64,000 nucleotides of DNA from JAEEJA01 sp036343175 (GCA_036343175.1 JAZASR010000006.1:34720-98719); one strand, 5' to 3'. Shown: positions 1-9,956, counted from the stretch's first letter. Numbers and translations: made by a program. Notes: generated by a model from the letters alone, not told the origin.

Positions 1-791
1 CGGAAGCGCTCGACAAGATCATTAACATCGATCAGTCGCCGATCGGTCGTACCCCAAGATCCAATCCGGCTACATATACAGGAATGTTCGATATCATAAG
101 GGAACTGTTTGCCATGACGCCTGATGCAAAGATGCGGGGATATGGGAAGGGCAGATTCTCATTCAACGTAAAGGGCGGCAGATGTGAGAACTGCGGCGGT
201 GACGGCATCATAAAGATAGAGATGAACTTCCTTCCCGACGTCTATGTTCCATGTGAACAGTGCCATGGCAGACGTTATAACCGTGAGACGCTCGATGTAA
301 AGTATAAAGGCAAAGATATATCCGAGGTCCTCGACATGACAGTTGAGGAAGCGATGTCTTTCTTTGAACCGGTAAAACAGGTATGGGTAAAGCTGAAGAC
401 ATTATATGACGTAGGTCTGGGATACATGAAGCTTGGTCAGCCTGCAACAACTCTTTCCGGCGGCGAGGCACAGAGAGTAAAGCTTGCCGCGGAGCTTTCA
501 AAGCGCGGCACCGGCAGGACGATATATGTTCTCGATGAACCGACGACAGGTCTTCACTTTGCTGATGTCGATAAGCTGATAAAGATACTCCGCAGGCTTT
601 CAGACAGCGGAAACACGGTTATCGTGATAGAACATAATCTGGATGTCATAAAGACCGCGGATTACATAGTTGACTTAGGACCTGAAGGAGGGGAAGGCGG
701 CGGAACAGTAGTTGCATCCGGCACCCCGGAAGAAATATGCAGATGCAGAAAGAGCTGGACAGGAAAGTATCTTAAAGCGAAACTGAAATAA
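1..791 (+). CDS. uvrA: Excinuclease ABC subunit A, C-terminal part
   Basis: UvrA is the damage-sensing ATPase of nucleotide excision repair; it dimerises and loads UvrB on damaged DNA. The gene enters the window from the left, so only the last 262 or so codons are seen; the reading frame is open from base 3. Visible are the second zinc module (CENC followed about 20 residues later by CEQCHGRRYN), the ABC signature LSGGEAQRVKLA, the Walker B region YVLDEPTTGLH and the switch histidine in IVIEHN. The C-terminal end at LKAKLK is normal for the family. The 5' end lies outside the window, so nothing can be said about its control. Confidence 0.97.
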   Translation, partial: EALDKIINIDQSPIGRTPRSNPATYTGMFDIIRELFAMTPDAKMRGYGKGRFSFNVKGGRCENCGGDGIIKIEMNFLPDVYVPCEQCHGRRYNRETLDVKYKGKDISEVLDMTVEEAMSFFEPVKQVWVKLKTLYDVGLGYMKLGQPATTLSGGEAQRVKLAAELSKRGTGRTIYVLDEPTTGLHFADVDKLIKILRRLSDSGNTVIVIEHNLDVIKTADYIVDLGPEGGEGGGTVVASGTPEEICRCRKSWTGKYLKAKLK

Positions 792-926
792 GGCTGTTTT
801 TAATCCCGCCGGCTTTAGACAATGGACTGCTCACATGAATAATAATGCATATATTTTAGACTTTTGCAGTCATTAGTTTTTCTGGAACAGTAAGATCTGT
901 GCTTAACTTAAAAAAGGATGATGAAT

Positions 927-1529
927 ATGGAAAATACTAAAGAGATCCCAAAAAACTATACATTCTATGCCATGCTTTCGAGGATGAAGTATATAGAGAG
1001 ATGGGCTCTTATGCGCAACTCTGTGCATGAGAACATAAGTGAGCATTCCCTCGAAACAGCGATGATAGTGCTTGGCATGGCTTTTATCGGCAATGCCAGA
1101 CATGGGAAACACTACGATGCCGAGCATCTTGCAGCCTGCGCCATGTACCACGATTGCACGGAGATCATGACAGGGGATATGCCGACACCTGTCAAATATC
1201 AGAATGAAGATATCAAGTCCACCTATAAGGAGGTCGAGCGCATAGCTGCCTATACCATGATCAATAAGCTCCCTGCTGACTTAAGGTCATTTTATGAGGA
1301 GCTTATACTTCAAAAGAGCCTGTCTTCAGAGGATAAGAAGCTCATAAAGGCAGCCGACAAGATGTCGGCCCTCATAAAGTGTATAGAAGAAGAGAAGAAC
1401 GGAAACACCGAGTTTTCAAAGGCTAAGGATTCAACGCTTTGTGCCATTCATAAGCTTAACTGCATCGAAGCAGAGGACTTCATTGTTGAATTCCTTCCTG
1501 CTTACAGACTGACCCTCGATGAGTTATAG
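927..1529 (+). CDS. HD-domain 5'-deoxynucleotidase (YfbR-like)
   Basis: A 200-residue HD-superfamily phosphohydrolase resembling E. coli YfbR, which dephosphorylates deoxynucleoside 5'-monophosphates. The metal ligands are visible: His in ISEHSLE, His-Asp in MYHDCTEI and a later Asp in KAADKMSA. The segment TGDMPTPVKY after the HD pair is typical of the YfbR branch. Three in-frame ATGs lie close together (918, 921, 927). The Shine-Dalgarno AAAAAGGA at 911-917 ends too near 918, so 927 (MENTKEI) is preferred. It is probably monocistronic, with about 120 bases on each side. Substrate specificity is inferred from the family. Confidence 0.85.
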   Translation: MENTKEIPKNYTFYAMLSRMKYIERWALMRNSVHENISEHSLETAMIVLGMAFIGNARHGKHYDAEHLAACAMYHDCTEIMTGDMPTPVKYQNEDIKSTYKEVERIAAYTMINKLPADLRSFYEELILQKSLSSEDKKLIKAADKMSALIKCIEEEKNGNTEFSKAKDSTLCAIHKLNCIEAEDFIVEFLPAYRLTLDEL

Positions 1530-1646
1530 ATCGGCGGAGCCTGGCTCTTGCCGGATAATTTTCCGTTTCTTTTTGATCCTCCCGGATGAGTTTAATATGC
1601 CGGTGCTTTTTTCAGATCCGGCCTTTAAAATTTAAGGAGCAGCATT

Positions 1647-2420
1647 ATGTTGGAAATGTATGGCGGCTTTGCCCACGTATATGACGAGTTCATGGACAAT
1701 ATTCCATATGACGAGTGGACCGGGTATCTGCATGGCCTGCTTGTTGAAAACGGAGTGGAGAAGGGCACGATCCTTGATCTGGCATGCGGAACGGGAAATG
1801 TCACGAAGAGGCTTAAGGATCTGGGCTACGATATGATAGGTCTTGACCAGTCAGAGGATATGCTGGAGGAAGCATATGATAAATGTCCCGGTACTTTATT
1901 TCTGTGCCAGGATATGCGGGAAATGGACCTTTATGGAACAGTAGACGCCATAGTCTGTATATGTGATGGCATGAACTATATGCTTACAGAGGATGACTTT
2001 GTAAAAGTCCTCAGGAAGGCAGATAATTTTCTGGAAGCCCGCGGTCTGTTTATCTTTGACTTAAAGACGGAACACTATTATCGTGACATCCTGGGGAACA
2101 GGACAATGACCGATAACCGTGAGGATGCCAGTTATATATGGGAGAATGAATACGATGAAGAGGCTCATGAAAACAGATATCTGCTGACTACCTATGAGCA
2201 GAGATCTCCTGAAAATGAAAACCTCTTTGTGCGTACTGATGAATATCACGTTCAGCATGCCTTTGCAGCAGATGATATAATCAGGATGGTCAGGAAGTCA
2301 GGTATGGAGCTTGTCGGCCTCTATGACGCATTTACCCATGATAAAGCGAAGGCAGATTCGGAAAGAATCTATTGTATTGCAAGGGAAACATATCAGAAGG
2401 GAAAGTATTATACCTCATGA
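1647..2420 (+). CDS. Class I SAM-dependent methyltransferase
   Basis: A 257-residue Rossmann-fold methyltransferase. The SAM-binding motif I is LDLACGTGN (about residues 43-51), followed by an acidic motif II (MIGLDQSEDML). The N-terminal segment YDEFMDNIPYDEW is common to a Firmicutes family annotated only as class I methyltransferase, whose substrate is not known. The start has AAGGAG at 1634-1639 with good spacing. Its stop overlaps the start of the next gene by ATGA (2417-2420), so the two are probably translationally coupled. No substrate can be read from the sequence. Confidence 0.85.
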   Translation: MLEMYGGFAHVYDEFMDNIPYDEWTGYLHGLLVENGVEKGTILDLACGTGNVTKRLKDLGYDMIGLDQSEDMLEEAYDKCPGTLFLCQDMREMDLYGTVDAIVCICDGMNYMLTEDDFVKVLRKADNFLEARGLFIFDLKTEHYYRDILGNRTMTDNREDASYIWENEYDEEAHENRYLLTTYEQRSPENENLFVRTDEYHVQHAFAADDIIRMVRKSGMELVGLYDAFTHDKAKADSERIYCIARETYQKGKYYTS

Positions 2421-4621
2421 AAATATATTTCAGAAATGGCATTATCATATTTGCTGCTGCCATAGCTCTTTTCATTATTTTTAATCTGGTATATCGTGAT
2501 GATACTATGGATTCGACAACAGCGGGTTATGCTACTGTGCTCGATCCCATGGTCATTCATCAGAATGCGGATGAAAAGAGCAGGACAGTTAAGGATGGCG
2601 ATCTGGATGTGACGATCGCAAACGGAGACAGTCTTACCATACTGTCTTCAAAAGGCGACTGGTATAAGATCTCATTTGAGAGTGATGGAAAGACATACGA
2701 GGGTTATGTTCCCAAAGTCTACGTTTCCACTATCAGTGCCAGCAAGACTGTAAAGATAACGGGAAAACTGAATAAGGACTGTTATATTAATGAAAGACCT
2801 TTTTTCTTCTCCGATCCCGTAAAAGACGGCGAATCACCGCTCGTAGTAGAAGAAGGTACTTCAGTTTCCATAGGATCTGTTGCTTTTACATCCGGTGAAA
2901 AATGGTATCTGGTATCATTCAGTCACAACGGCAATCCGTATCAGGGCTTTGCAAGGGCGGCAGATGTCGAAGTTAATTATTTTTCCGGCATCCAGGTACA
3001 GGTAAGGACAAAAGGAAATACTGTTCTTCTTAAAAAGCCGGGTACAGTAGTGCCGGTTAGCGTTGACGGACAAATGGCGGCCTTCTCAGACGGAGCTTTG
3101 CTTATTGCTACAAATATCGTGGAAAAAGACGGCATCCAGTACCTGAGAGTCGAAGGAAAGCAGGGCAGTCAGACCGCCATAGGATATATTCCTGATAACA
3201 TGCTTACATTTAAGAGCATAGAGACTTATGAATATTCATCTGATACCGAAGCTGACTATGAGACTGAAAAATATGAGGATATACTGCCTGTTGCTGAACC
3301 TGTTAAGCCTGCTCAGGTAGTCCAGCTTGTAGATAACAGTGGAAATATAACTGACAGCAGCGGAAATGTCACAAAAGCTGTTATTATTCCGGATAATAAA
3401 TTTACAAAGGATCTTAAGAACCAGGGTTTTCCGGATTCTTATATATCAATATTGCTGGATCTTCACAGACAGTTCCCTTATTGGCGTTTTGAAGCTATGG
3501 ATACCGGTCTTTCCTGGAATGATGTCATAAGCCATGAGTCCAGGGTGGGATTGAATCTTATTACCAATGCCAAGGCCCCTGATTGGAAATCACAGGCACC
3601 GGGGGCTTATGATGCTTCAACAGGAAGATATATTCCATATGATGGCTCCAGCTGGGTAACGGCTTCATTGAAGTGTGTCGAATTCTATATGGATCCGAGA
3701 AATTTCCTTAATGCTGCCAATATCTTCATGTTCGAGAATCTTTCATATCAGAAGGAGACTCAGACAGAGGCAGGTGTTGAAAATATCCTGGTTGGTACTC
3801 CTATGGCCCATAAGTCATATACTTATAAAGACTCTGATGGAAAGAAGCACAGGACCACATATGCCAAAACATTTATGGAGGCAGCAGAAATAACCGGGGT
3901 AAGTCCGTATCATCTGGCATCAAGAGTAAAGCAGGAAGTCATAAGATCATCCACGCAGTTCTCCGGTTCTGCCGATGGCCATAATGGATATTACAATTTC
4001 TACAATATCGGAGCGAGCAATTCTACAGTGCCGGGAGGCGCTGTCGCTAACGGGCTCAGATACGCAGCAGGCTCCGGATCGTATATGCGTCCATGGAATA
4101 ATATACACAGTGCCATAATCGGCGGGGCTATGTTCATTGGCCAGAACTACATCAATATTGGCCAGAATACGCTTTATCTCCAGAAATTCAACGTAACTGA
4201 AAAAGCAACCTACAATCACCAGTATATGGGAGGCATAGAGGCACCGGCAGCAGAAAGTCTTAAGACTGCATTGGCATATGGGGCTAATATGCGCAACATG
4301 ACCATTCTCTTCACCATACCTGTATACAATAATCTTCCGACAGAGATATGCCCGGCGCCTGCCGGAGACAGGCCTGCAGGACAGGGATATGTTTATACAT
4401 ATACTCCGGTACAGTCTCAGCCAACACAGAGTCCTGAAAAAGCTCCTGCTCCTGCCCGACACAATAGACATAATAACGACAATGATAATGAAGAGACTAC
4501 GGATACTCATGAATCAACAGATATTAATAACCACGACAGCAGCGGATCAAAAGGTGATGAAAATGCAGAGCAGAATGGAGAAAGCGGTACTGCAACCGGT
4601 TCTTCTATAGAGGGGGAGTAA
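2417..4621 (+). CDS. Membrane-anchored SH3-domain glucosaminidase
   Basis: A 734-residue cell-wall hydrolase of the LytG/N-acetylglucosaminidase type, cutting glycan strands of peptidoglycan outside the cell. A single N-terminal membrane segment (about residues 7-24) is followed by bacterial SH3-like repeats (about 30-290, with motifs such as GDWYKISF and EKWYLVSF). The glucosaminidase domain spans about 330-650. The likely catalytic Glu is in SRVKQEVI, and NIGAS and the YYNFYNIG block are family hallmarks. The last 80 residues are a polar N/D/E/T-rich tail. The ATG at 2417 is chosen over an in-frame ATG at 2372 because it follows GAAGGGAAAG and gives a clean signal anchor. The next gene starts one base after the stop. 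Confidence 0.88.
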   Translation: MKIYFRNGIIIFAAAIALFIIFNLVYRDDTMDSTTAGYATVLDPMVIHQNADEKSRTVKDGDLDVTIANGDSLTILSSKGDWYKISFESDGKTYEGYVPKVYVSTISASKTVKITGKLNKDCYINERPFFFSDPVKDGESPLVVEEGTSVSIGSVAFTSGEKWYLVSFSHNGNPYQGFARAADVEVNYFSGIQVQVRTKGNTVLLKKPGTVVPVSVDGQMAAFSDGALLIATNIVEKDGIQYLRVEGKQGSQTAIGYIPDNMLTFKSIETYEYSSDTEADYETEKYEDILPVAEPVKPAQVVQLVDNSGNITDSSGNVTKAVIIPDNKFTKDLKNQGFPDSYISILLDLHRQFPYWRFEAMDTGLSWNDVISHESRVGLNLITNAKAPDWKSQAPGAYDASTGRYIPYDGSSWVTASLKCVEFYMDPRNFLNAANIFMFENLSYQKETQTEAGVENILVGTPMAHKSYTYKDSDGKKHRTTYAKTFMEAAEITGVSPYHLASRVKQEVIRSSTQFSGSADGHNGYYNFYNIGASNSTVPGGAVANGLRYAAGSGSYMRPWNNIHSAIIGGAMFIGQNYINIGQNTLYLQKFNVTEKATYNHQYMGGIEAPAAESLKTALAYGANMRNMTILFTIPVYNNLPTEICPAPAGDRPAGQGYVYTYTPVQSQPTQSPEKAPAPARHNRHNNDNDNEETTDTHESTDINNHDSSGSKGDENAEQNGESGTATGSSIEGE

Positions 4622-4622
4622 G

Positions 4623-5546
4623 ATGAAGCATGATAAATTCAGCAGGATCGCACATTATAAGTTACCCTGCCGCAGATCTGTGAATATTCTATTGATGATA
4701 ACCCTGTCAATGATATCCATAATTGTAGCTTTAATCCCTGCAAAAGCATCCCTTGCCGCATCTGCGACCGTGGATATTTCAACAAGTGACAATGACATCC
4801 GTAGGGGTTCTGAATTTTATCTGATAATAAAAGTACAGGCAGACGAGATAATAAATAATATTTCGGGTACTGTATTTTACGACCCCGATCTTATGAAATT
4901 CAGGAAGGGCAGCAAAAGCATCACTGACCGGAATGGAGCATTTGTGATCTCATCTGATTATACAGGCCGCTCTGTTGAGAAAGTGACATATGCTGTGAAA
5001 TTTAAGGCAAAGAAAAAAGGAAAGGCTTTAATATCATTCGGCAGTTCATTTGCGGTTACAGGCAGCGAGTCAGGACAGCTTTCTCTTTGCTGGAATGATA
5101 TCAGTCTTAAGATCAAAGGGAAAAAGAAAAAGTCAGATGAGCCGCTGACTGTTACAAAAGAGGAGGCAGATCCGGACAGTGAGTCCTCTTCCTCTGAAAA
5201 CGGTGAAGATATGCCGGATGATGACAGTACAGGAGATCGGTTCAATGAGGATCTGGAAACAGCTTCTGCTTCCGGAATCGAGATCGTACCATATTCCGGG
5301 CAGGACGCAGATGATGATATTATCAGCTCAGGCAGCAGTGTGGACGAGGCGCAGCAGGGCCAGGTACAGGGAGATCCATATGCCGGCAGATCTGATAAGG
5401 GCAGAAGAATGATAATTTTGCTCTCATGCCTTACTATTGGCGTATTTATTACCGTTTTTATGATCGCACTCATCAGATATCTGAGACGAAAAGACAGGTT
5501 TGACCCGGAAGATGATCCTGATGACGATAATGAGGATGAGATCTGA
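4623..5546 (+). CDS. Cohesin-like surface protein with C-terminal membrane anchor
   Basis: A 307-residue exported protein. A signal peptide or anchor (about residues 20-45, ending near KASLAASA) is followed by a beta-rich domain (about 48-165) resembling cohesin modules: ISTSDNDIRRGSEFYLIIKV, then FYDPDLMKF and YAVKFKAKKKGKALISF. A Ser/Asp/Glu-rich linker (about 170-255) leads to a membrane helix (MIILLSCLTIGVFITVFMIA) and an acidic cytoplasmic tail. SD GGGGGAG lies four bases before the ATG, and the gene is one base behind the glucosaminidase, so both belong to one operon. Function is not known; adhesion or scaffolding in the envelope is an inference. A true dockerin-binding role is doubtful because no dockerin is seen here. 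Confidence 0.7.
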   Translation: MKHDKFSRIAHYKLPCRRSVNILLMITLSMISIIVALIPAKASLAASATVDISTSDNDIRRGSEFYLIIKVQADEIINNISGTVFYDPDLMKFRKGSKSITDRNGAFVISSDYTGRSVEKVTYAVKFKAKKKGKALISFGSSFAVTGSESGQLSLCWNDISLKIKGKKKKSDEPLTVTKEEADPDSESSSSENGEDMPDDDSTGDRFNEDLETASASGIEIVPYSGQDADDDIISSGSSVDEAQQGQVQGDPYAGRSDKGRRMIILLSCLTIGVFITVFMIALIRYLRRKDRFDPEDDPDDDNEDEI

Positions 5547-5607
5547 AAGCCTGTCGGACAGCTGGCAGACATCATGAACAAAAAACTTTTCGCCTGTTGA
5601 AATCTGC

Positions 5608-5636
5608 TTGAAATTATACGGGTTCTTTATTAAAAT
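5608..5636 (+). promoter_or_regulatory. Sigma-A-type promoter of clpC
   Basis: TTGAAA at 5608-5613 and TAAAAT at 5631-5636, separated by 17 bases, 31 bases before the clpC start codon. No CtsR-type tandem heptad is visible around it, and no ctsR-mcsA-mcsB genes precede clpC, so control differs from the Bacillus arrangement. Confidence 0.6.
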
Positions 5637-5666
5637 TGAACTATAGTTTAGTTTGGAGGAATTTAT

Positions 5667-8147
5667 ATGGCAGAGTTTACGGAAAATGCCAGAAGAGTTA
5701 TAGAAAAGTCCAGGACTGTTGCTCTCTCAATGGGCCATTCCTTCGTAGGTACAGAGCATCTGCTTATTTCTCTGTCAGAGAATAAAGGAGTTGCCTCCAA
5801 GGTCCTTCGTGAGAACGGGGTATCCAGTCTTAAGCTTAGAGAGATCATAAGTGATCTTGTGGACACCGGATCAGGTCTTATGGTCGCAGAAAAGGGTACA
5901 TTCACGCCGCGTGTGACGAGGATCATAGACAATGCGCTTGCTGCTGCTATGAAGTACGGGGCAGTCAGCGCCGGGACAGAGCATCTGCTTCTTGCCCTGA
6001 TCAACGAGAATGACTGTATTGCTGTGAGACTCCTCATTACCATGGGTATTAATATTCAAAAGCTCTATGTGGATCTTGTGACAGCGACCGGTCAGGATAT
6101 CAGTACTGCCAAGAACAGCTACATGAATGCAAAGAAGGGTCAGCAGGGAAGATCCAAAACTCCTGTTCTTGACCAGTATTCCAGGGATCTTACCGGTCTT
6201 GCTTCTGAAGGAAAGCTTGATCCGGTGGCGGGACGTGATGACTGCATGGAGCGCATCGTTGAGATCCTGTGCAGAAGAACCAAGAATAATCCTTGCCTCA
6301 TTGGTGAACCGGGCGTCGGCAAGACGGCGGTCGTTGAAGGTCTTGCACAGAGAATAGCCGAGGGACAGGTTCCGGAGATCATTAAGGATAAGAGGATAGT
6401 TACTCTTGATGTCTCAGGTATGGTTGCCGGTTCCAAGTACAGAGGTGAATTTGAGGAAAGGATAAAGCGTGCCCTGAATGAAGTTAAGACGGCAGGCAAT
6501 ATCATCCTTTTTATAGACGAAATACATACTATAATCGGAGCTGGCGGTGCTGAAGGAGCGATCGATGCTGCCAACATCCTGAAACCGGGTCTTGCACGCG
6601 GTGAGATACAGCTTATCGGAGCTACCACTACCGAAGAATACAGAAAGCATATAGAGAAGGATACTGCGCTTGAGAGGCGTTTCCAGCCTGTTACAGTAGA
6701 AGAGCCTTCTGTAGAAGTTGCTGTTGAGATGCTCAAAGGTCTTGCGCCTGCTTATGAGGAACATCATAAGGTCAAGATATCAAATGCCGCTCTGATCGCA
6801 GCGGCGCGTATGACTTCCAGGTACGTTAATGACCGTTTTCTTCCTGATAAGGCAATAGATGCACTTGATGAAGCATGTTCCAGAAAAGTTCTTCACAGAA
6901 AGGTACAGCCTGAACTTGCCAGACTTGAAGATGAGTTCAGCCGCATGAGCCTTCGTAAGGAAAACGCCATACAGGATGGAGATTACGACACTGCCGGAAA
7001 GATCAAAAAGATACAGCTCTCTATAAAGAGCGACATTGCAAAGCTTAAGGACAGGGAGAACAGTGATAATGAAGACTATGCAGTAGGTGAAGACGACGTA
7101 GCATATGTGGTCTGTGAGTGGACCGGTATACCTGTTCAGAAGCTTAAAGAGGGAGAAAGTGAAAGATTAAAGCATCTTGAAGATGTGCTTCATCAGAGAG
7201 TGGTAGGACAGGATGAGGCGGTCAAAGCTGTTGCCAGGGCTATCAGGCGCGGACGAACCGGACTTAAGGACCCTAACAGACCTATAGGTTCATTCCTTTT
7301 TCTGGGACCTACCGGAGTCGGCAAGACCGAACTTTCAAAGACTCTTGCAGAAGCAGTATTTGGCAATGAAAATGACATCATCCGTGTAGATATGTCAGAA
7401 TATATGGAAAAGCAGAGCGTATCCAAGATGATCGGATCGCCGCCGGGATATGTCGGCTATGACGAGGGCGGTCAGCTTTCTGAAAAGGTGAGAAAACACC
7501 CGTATTCAGTTGTGCTTTTCGATGAGATCGAGAAAGCTCATCCTGATGTGTTCAATATTCTGCTGCAGATACTTGATGACGGTCACATAACTGATTCACA
7601 GGGAAGACGCGTAAGCTTCAAGGATACCATTATTATTATGACCAGCAATGCAGGAGCCCAGAGGATAGTTGCTCCCAAGCATCTGGGATTCGGCACTTCC
7701 GAGGATAAGGATGCGGACTACCTACAGATGAAAGATGCTGTCATGGATGAGGTAAAGAATATCTTCAAGCCTGAATTTATTAACAGGATCGATGAGATAA
7801 TAGTATTCCATATGTTAAGTCAGGAAGATATCGAGAAGATCGTAAAGATCATGCTTAACAGCCTGGCAAAGCGCATAGAGAAGGAACCCGGAATAATACT
7901 TACATGGACTGAAGCGGCAGTAAAACATCTTGCAAAGAATGGCTTTGACAAAAACTATGGCGCGAGACCTATAAGGCGTGCTATACAGACAGAAGCTATG
8001 GACGGACTTGCAGAAAGGATCATCGATGGCACCTGTACTCCGGGCTCCAAAGTGGAGCTTGATGTAAAGGAAAAAGAAAATGATGAGCATGGCTCTGCTT
8101 CAGATACTGATAAAGACAATAAAGAGATAGTATTTAATTTTTTGTAA
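5667..8147 (+). CDS. clpC: ATP-dependent Clp protease ATP-binding subunit ClpC
   Basis: An 826-residue HSP100 unfoldase that feeds substrates to ClpP or acts as a disaggregase. It has a double Clp_N domain (about 1-140, two repeats containing GTEHLL), AAA module 1 with Walker A GEPGVGKTA (about residue 213) and Walker B ILFIDEIHT, a short middle region with a UVR-like helix pair (about 420-460), and AAA module 2 with GPTGVGKTE (about 548) and VVLFDEIEKAHPDVF. Length and middle region fit ClpC rather than ClpB. The SD TGGAGG precedes the ATG at 5667. The gene is followed at 23 bases by a small unknown gene and then radA; clpC-radA proximity is common in Firmicutes. Confidence 0.96.
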   Translation: MAEFTENARRVIEKSRTVALSMGHSFVGTEHLLISLSENKGVASKVLRENGVSSLKLREIISDLVDTGSGLMVAEKGTFTPRVTRIIDNALAAAMKYGAVSAGTEHLLLALINENDCIAVRLLITMGINIQKLYVDLVTATGQDISTAKNSYMNAKKGQQGRSKTPVLDQYSRDLTGLASEGKLDPVAGRDDCMERIVEILCRRTKNNPCLIGEPGVGKTAVVEGLAQRIAEGQVPEIIKDKRIVTLDVSGMVAGSKYRGEFEERIKRALNEVKTAGNIILFIDEIHTIIGAGGAEGAIDAANILKPGLARGEIQLIGATTTEEYRKHIEKDTALERRFQPVTVEEPSVEVAVEMLKGLAPAYEEHHKVKISNAALIAAARMTSRYVNDRFLPDKAIDALDEACSRKVLHRKVQPELARLEDEFSRMSLRKENAIQDGDYDTAGKIKKIQLSIKSDIAKLKDRENSDNEDYAVGEDDVAYVVCEWTGIPVQKLKEGESERLKHLEDVLHQRVVGQDEAVKAVARAIRRGRTGLKDPNRPIGSFLFLGPTGVGKTELSKTLAEAVFGNENDIIRVDMSEYMEKQSVSKMIGSPPGYVGYDEGGQLSEKVRKHPYSVVLFDEIEKAHPDVFNILLQILDDGHITDSQGRRVSFKDTIIIMTSNAGAQRIVAPKHLGFGTSEDKDADYLQMKDAVMDEVKNIFKPEFINRIDEIIVFHMLSQEDIEKIVKIMLNSLAKRIEKEPGIILTWTEAAVKHLAKNGFDKNYGARPIRRAIQTEAMDGLAERIIDGTCTPGSKVELDVKEKENDEHGSASDTDKDNKEIVFNFL

Positions 8148-8170
8148 AATAAACATAGGAGGACAAAGAG

Positions 8171-8584
8171 ATGGCAGTAGTTAAAGAGTTAATACGCAAG
8201 GAAGAGAACGGACTTTTAAGTTTCGGAAACTTTGAGCTTTCTTCCAAGGCAAAGTTGCCTGATTTTAAGTATGACGGCGATTCATACAAGGTTAAGACCT
8301 TCAGCGGTATTACAAGGCTTGAAAAGAATGATGCCTTTGTTTATGAATCTGTTCCGGGAACAGTAGTTACTGACTTTAAGCAGGATGCTGATAATACTGA
8401 GTTCGACGTGGAAGCCCTTGAAGATTCATCCATTACTATCGGTCTGGAGCCGGAGCAGGAATATTCTGTAAAGGTAGGGGATGAGAATGCCGGTAAGATG
8501 AAGACCAATCTTGGAGGTAAGCTTTCACTTTCAGTAGAGCTGAATAAGGGGGAAAAGAAAAAGATCATCATAAAGAAGATCTGA
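8171..8584 (+). CDS. Small conserved beta-rich protein of unknown function
   Basis: A 137-residue soluble protein with no signal peptide, cysteines or membrane segment. It is predicted mostly beta, with alternating hydrophobic strands (SFGNFELSS, AFVYESV, SVELNKGEKKKIIIKKI) and a lysine-rich C-terminus. AGGAGG precedes the ATG. It lies 23 bases after clpC and four bases before radA, so it is likely cotranscribed with both. I do not recognise a characterised family; a link to proteolysis or stress is only suggested by position. Confidence 0.7.
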   Translation: MAVVKELIRKEENGLLSFGNFELSSKAKLPDFKYDGDSYKVKTFSGITRLEKNDAFVYESVPGTVVTDFKQDADNTEFDVEALEDSSITIGLEPEQEYSVKVGDENAGKMKTNLGGKLSLSVELNKGEKKKIIIKKI

Positions 8585-8588
8585 AAAT

Positions 8589-9956
8589 ATGGCAAAGAAA
8601 AGTATTAAGAGTGTATTTTTCTGCAAGGAATGCGGCTTTGAGTCATCAAAATGGCTCGGCCAGTGTCCCCAATGCAAGGCCTGGGATTCTTTTGCAGAAG
8701 AAAAGGTAGTATCTGACAGCGTGCATCACACCGGATCACTGTATAATGAGAAAGTAAAGCCACTTCAGCTGGGAAAGATCGAGTCTGTTTCTGAAGGCCG
8801 TATGACTACTCATATCGGGGAGCTTGATCGTGTACTTGGCGGCGGTATAGTGATGGGTTCACTTGTACTTGTAGGAGGCGATCCGGGCATTGGAAAATCT
8901 ACTCTTCTGCTTCAGATGTGCTTCAATCTTGTAAAAGATGGTATAAAGGTATTGTATGTATCAGGTGAGGAATCGGCAAGGCAGCTCAAGATGCGTGCAG
9001 ACCGCATACCGGATGCGCCTTCGGACTTAGCTGTCCTGTCAGACAATGATCTTATGAATGTTGAAGATGTTATCAGGACTACCCTTCCTCAGGTCGTTAT
9101 TATCGATTCTATTCAGACCATGCTCTCACCGGACCTTGATCAGGCACCCGGCAGTATTTCCCAGGTAAGGAAGTCAACAGGCATACTTATGAAGCTGGCC
9201 AAGACTCTGCCGGTGACTATTTTTATAGTCGGACATGTCACAAAGGATGGCCAGGTCGCCGGACCACGTGTGCTTGAGCATATGGTCGATACTGTACTTT
9301 ACTTTGAAACGGATGCCGGAGCCAGTTATCGTTTCCTTCGTGCCGTTAAGAACAGGTTTGGATCGACAAATGAAGTCGGAGTATTTGAAATGAATGCCCA
9401 GGGCTTAAGAGAAGTTCCCAATCCTTCGGAATATATGCTTGCCGGAAGACCCCAAAATGAGTCCGGATCTGCGATAGCATGCACTATGGAGGGCACAAGA
9501 CCGATCCTCATAGAGGTTCAGGCTCTTGTCTGCAGGACAAGCTTCAATCTTCCGAGGAGGACTGCGGCGGGTACAGACTATAACAGGGTCAATCTTCTTA
9601 TGGCCGTAATAGAGAAAAGGCTTGATCTGCATCTTGGAGAGTGCGACTGTTATATTAATATTGCAGGAGGACTTAAGGTGAGCGAGCCTTCACTTGACCT
9701 GGCGATCGTATATGCCTGTGTGTCCAGCTACAGGGGAACCGCCATAGATCCAAAGTCAGTGATCTTCGGCGAAGTGGGACTTACCGGTGAGGTAAGAGCG
9801 GTAACCAATGCAGAGCAGAGAATAGCTGAGGCTGCAAAGCTTGGATTTGAAGAGGTGATCCTTCCCAAAGCCAATCTTGACAGACTCGACGATGAAAAAA
9901 AGAGCAGATTTAATATAACTCTGAAGGGCATTGATAATATCAGACAGCTTTTTTAG
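8589..9956 (+). CDS. radA: DNA repair protein RadA
   Basis: A 455-residue RecA-like helicase that promotes branch migration in homologous recombination. Domain order is canonical: N-terminal four-cysteine zinc finger (CKEC and CPQC), RecA core with Walker A GGDPGIGKST (about residue 97), the RadA hallmark KNRFGS (about 252), and a C-terminal Lon-like domain ending in LKGIDNIRQLF. The start lies four bases after the preceding stop with only a weak SD, which suggests translational coupling. Length matches the family. Confidence 0.96.
   Translation: MAKKSIKSVFFCKECGFESSKWLGQCPQCKAWDSFAEEKVVSDSVHHTGSLYNEKVKPLQLGKIESVSEGRMTTHIGELDRVLGGGIVMGSLVLVGGDPGIGKSTLLLQMCFNLVKDGIKVLYVSGEESARQLKMRADRIPDAPSDLAVLSDNDLMNVEDVIRTTLPQVVIIDSIQTMLSPDLDQAPGSISQVRKSTGILMKLAKTLPVTIFIVGHVTKDGQVAGPRVLEHMVDTVLYFETDAGASYRFLRAVKNRFGSTNEVGVFEMNAQGLREVPNPSEYMLAGRPQNESGSAIACTMEGTRPILIEVQALVCRTSFNLPRRTAAGTDYNRVNLLMAVIEKRLDLHLGECDCYINIAGGLKVSEPSLDLAIVYACVSSYRGTAIDPKSVIFGEVGLTGEVRAVTNAEQRIAEAAKLGFEEVILPKANLDRLDDEKKSRFNITLKGIDNIRQLF

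Noticed and set aside
3947..4510. Antisense open frame of 187 codons inside the glucosaminidase gene
   Set aside because: It lies wholly within a well-supported gene, has no SD and no recognisable protein character.
5550..5666. CtsR operator in front of clpC
   Set aside because: No tandem GGTCAAA-type heptads are visible; only a plain sigma-A-type promoter is supported.
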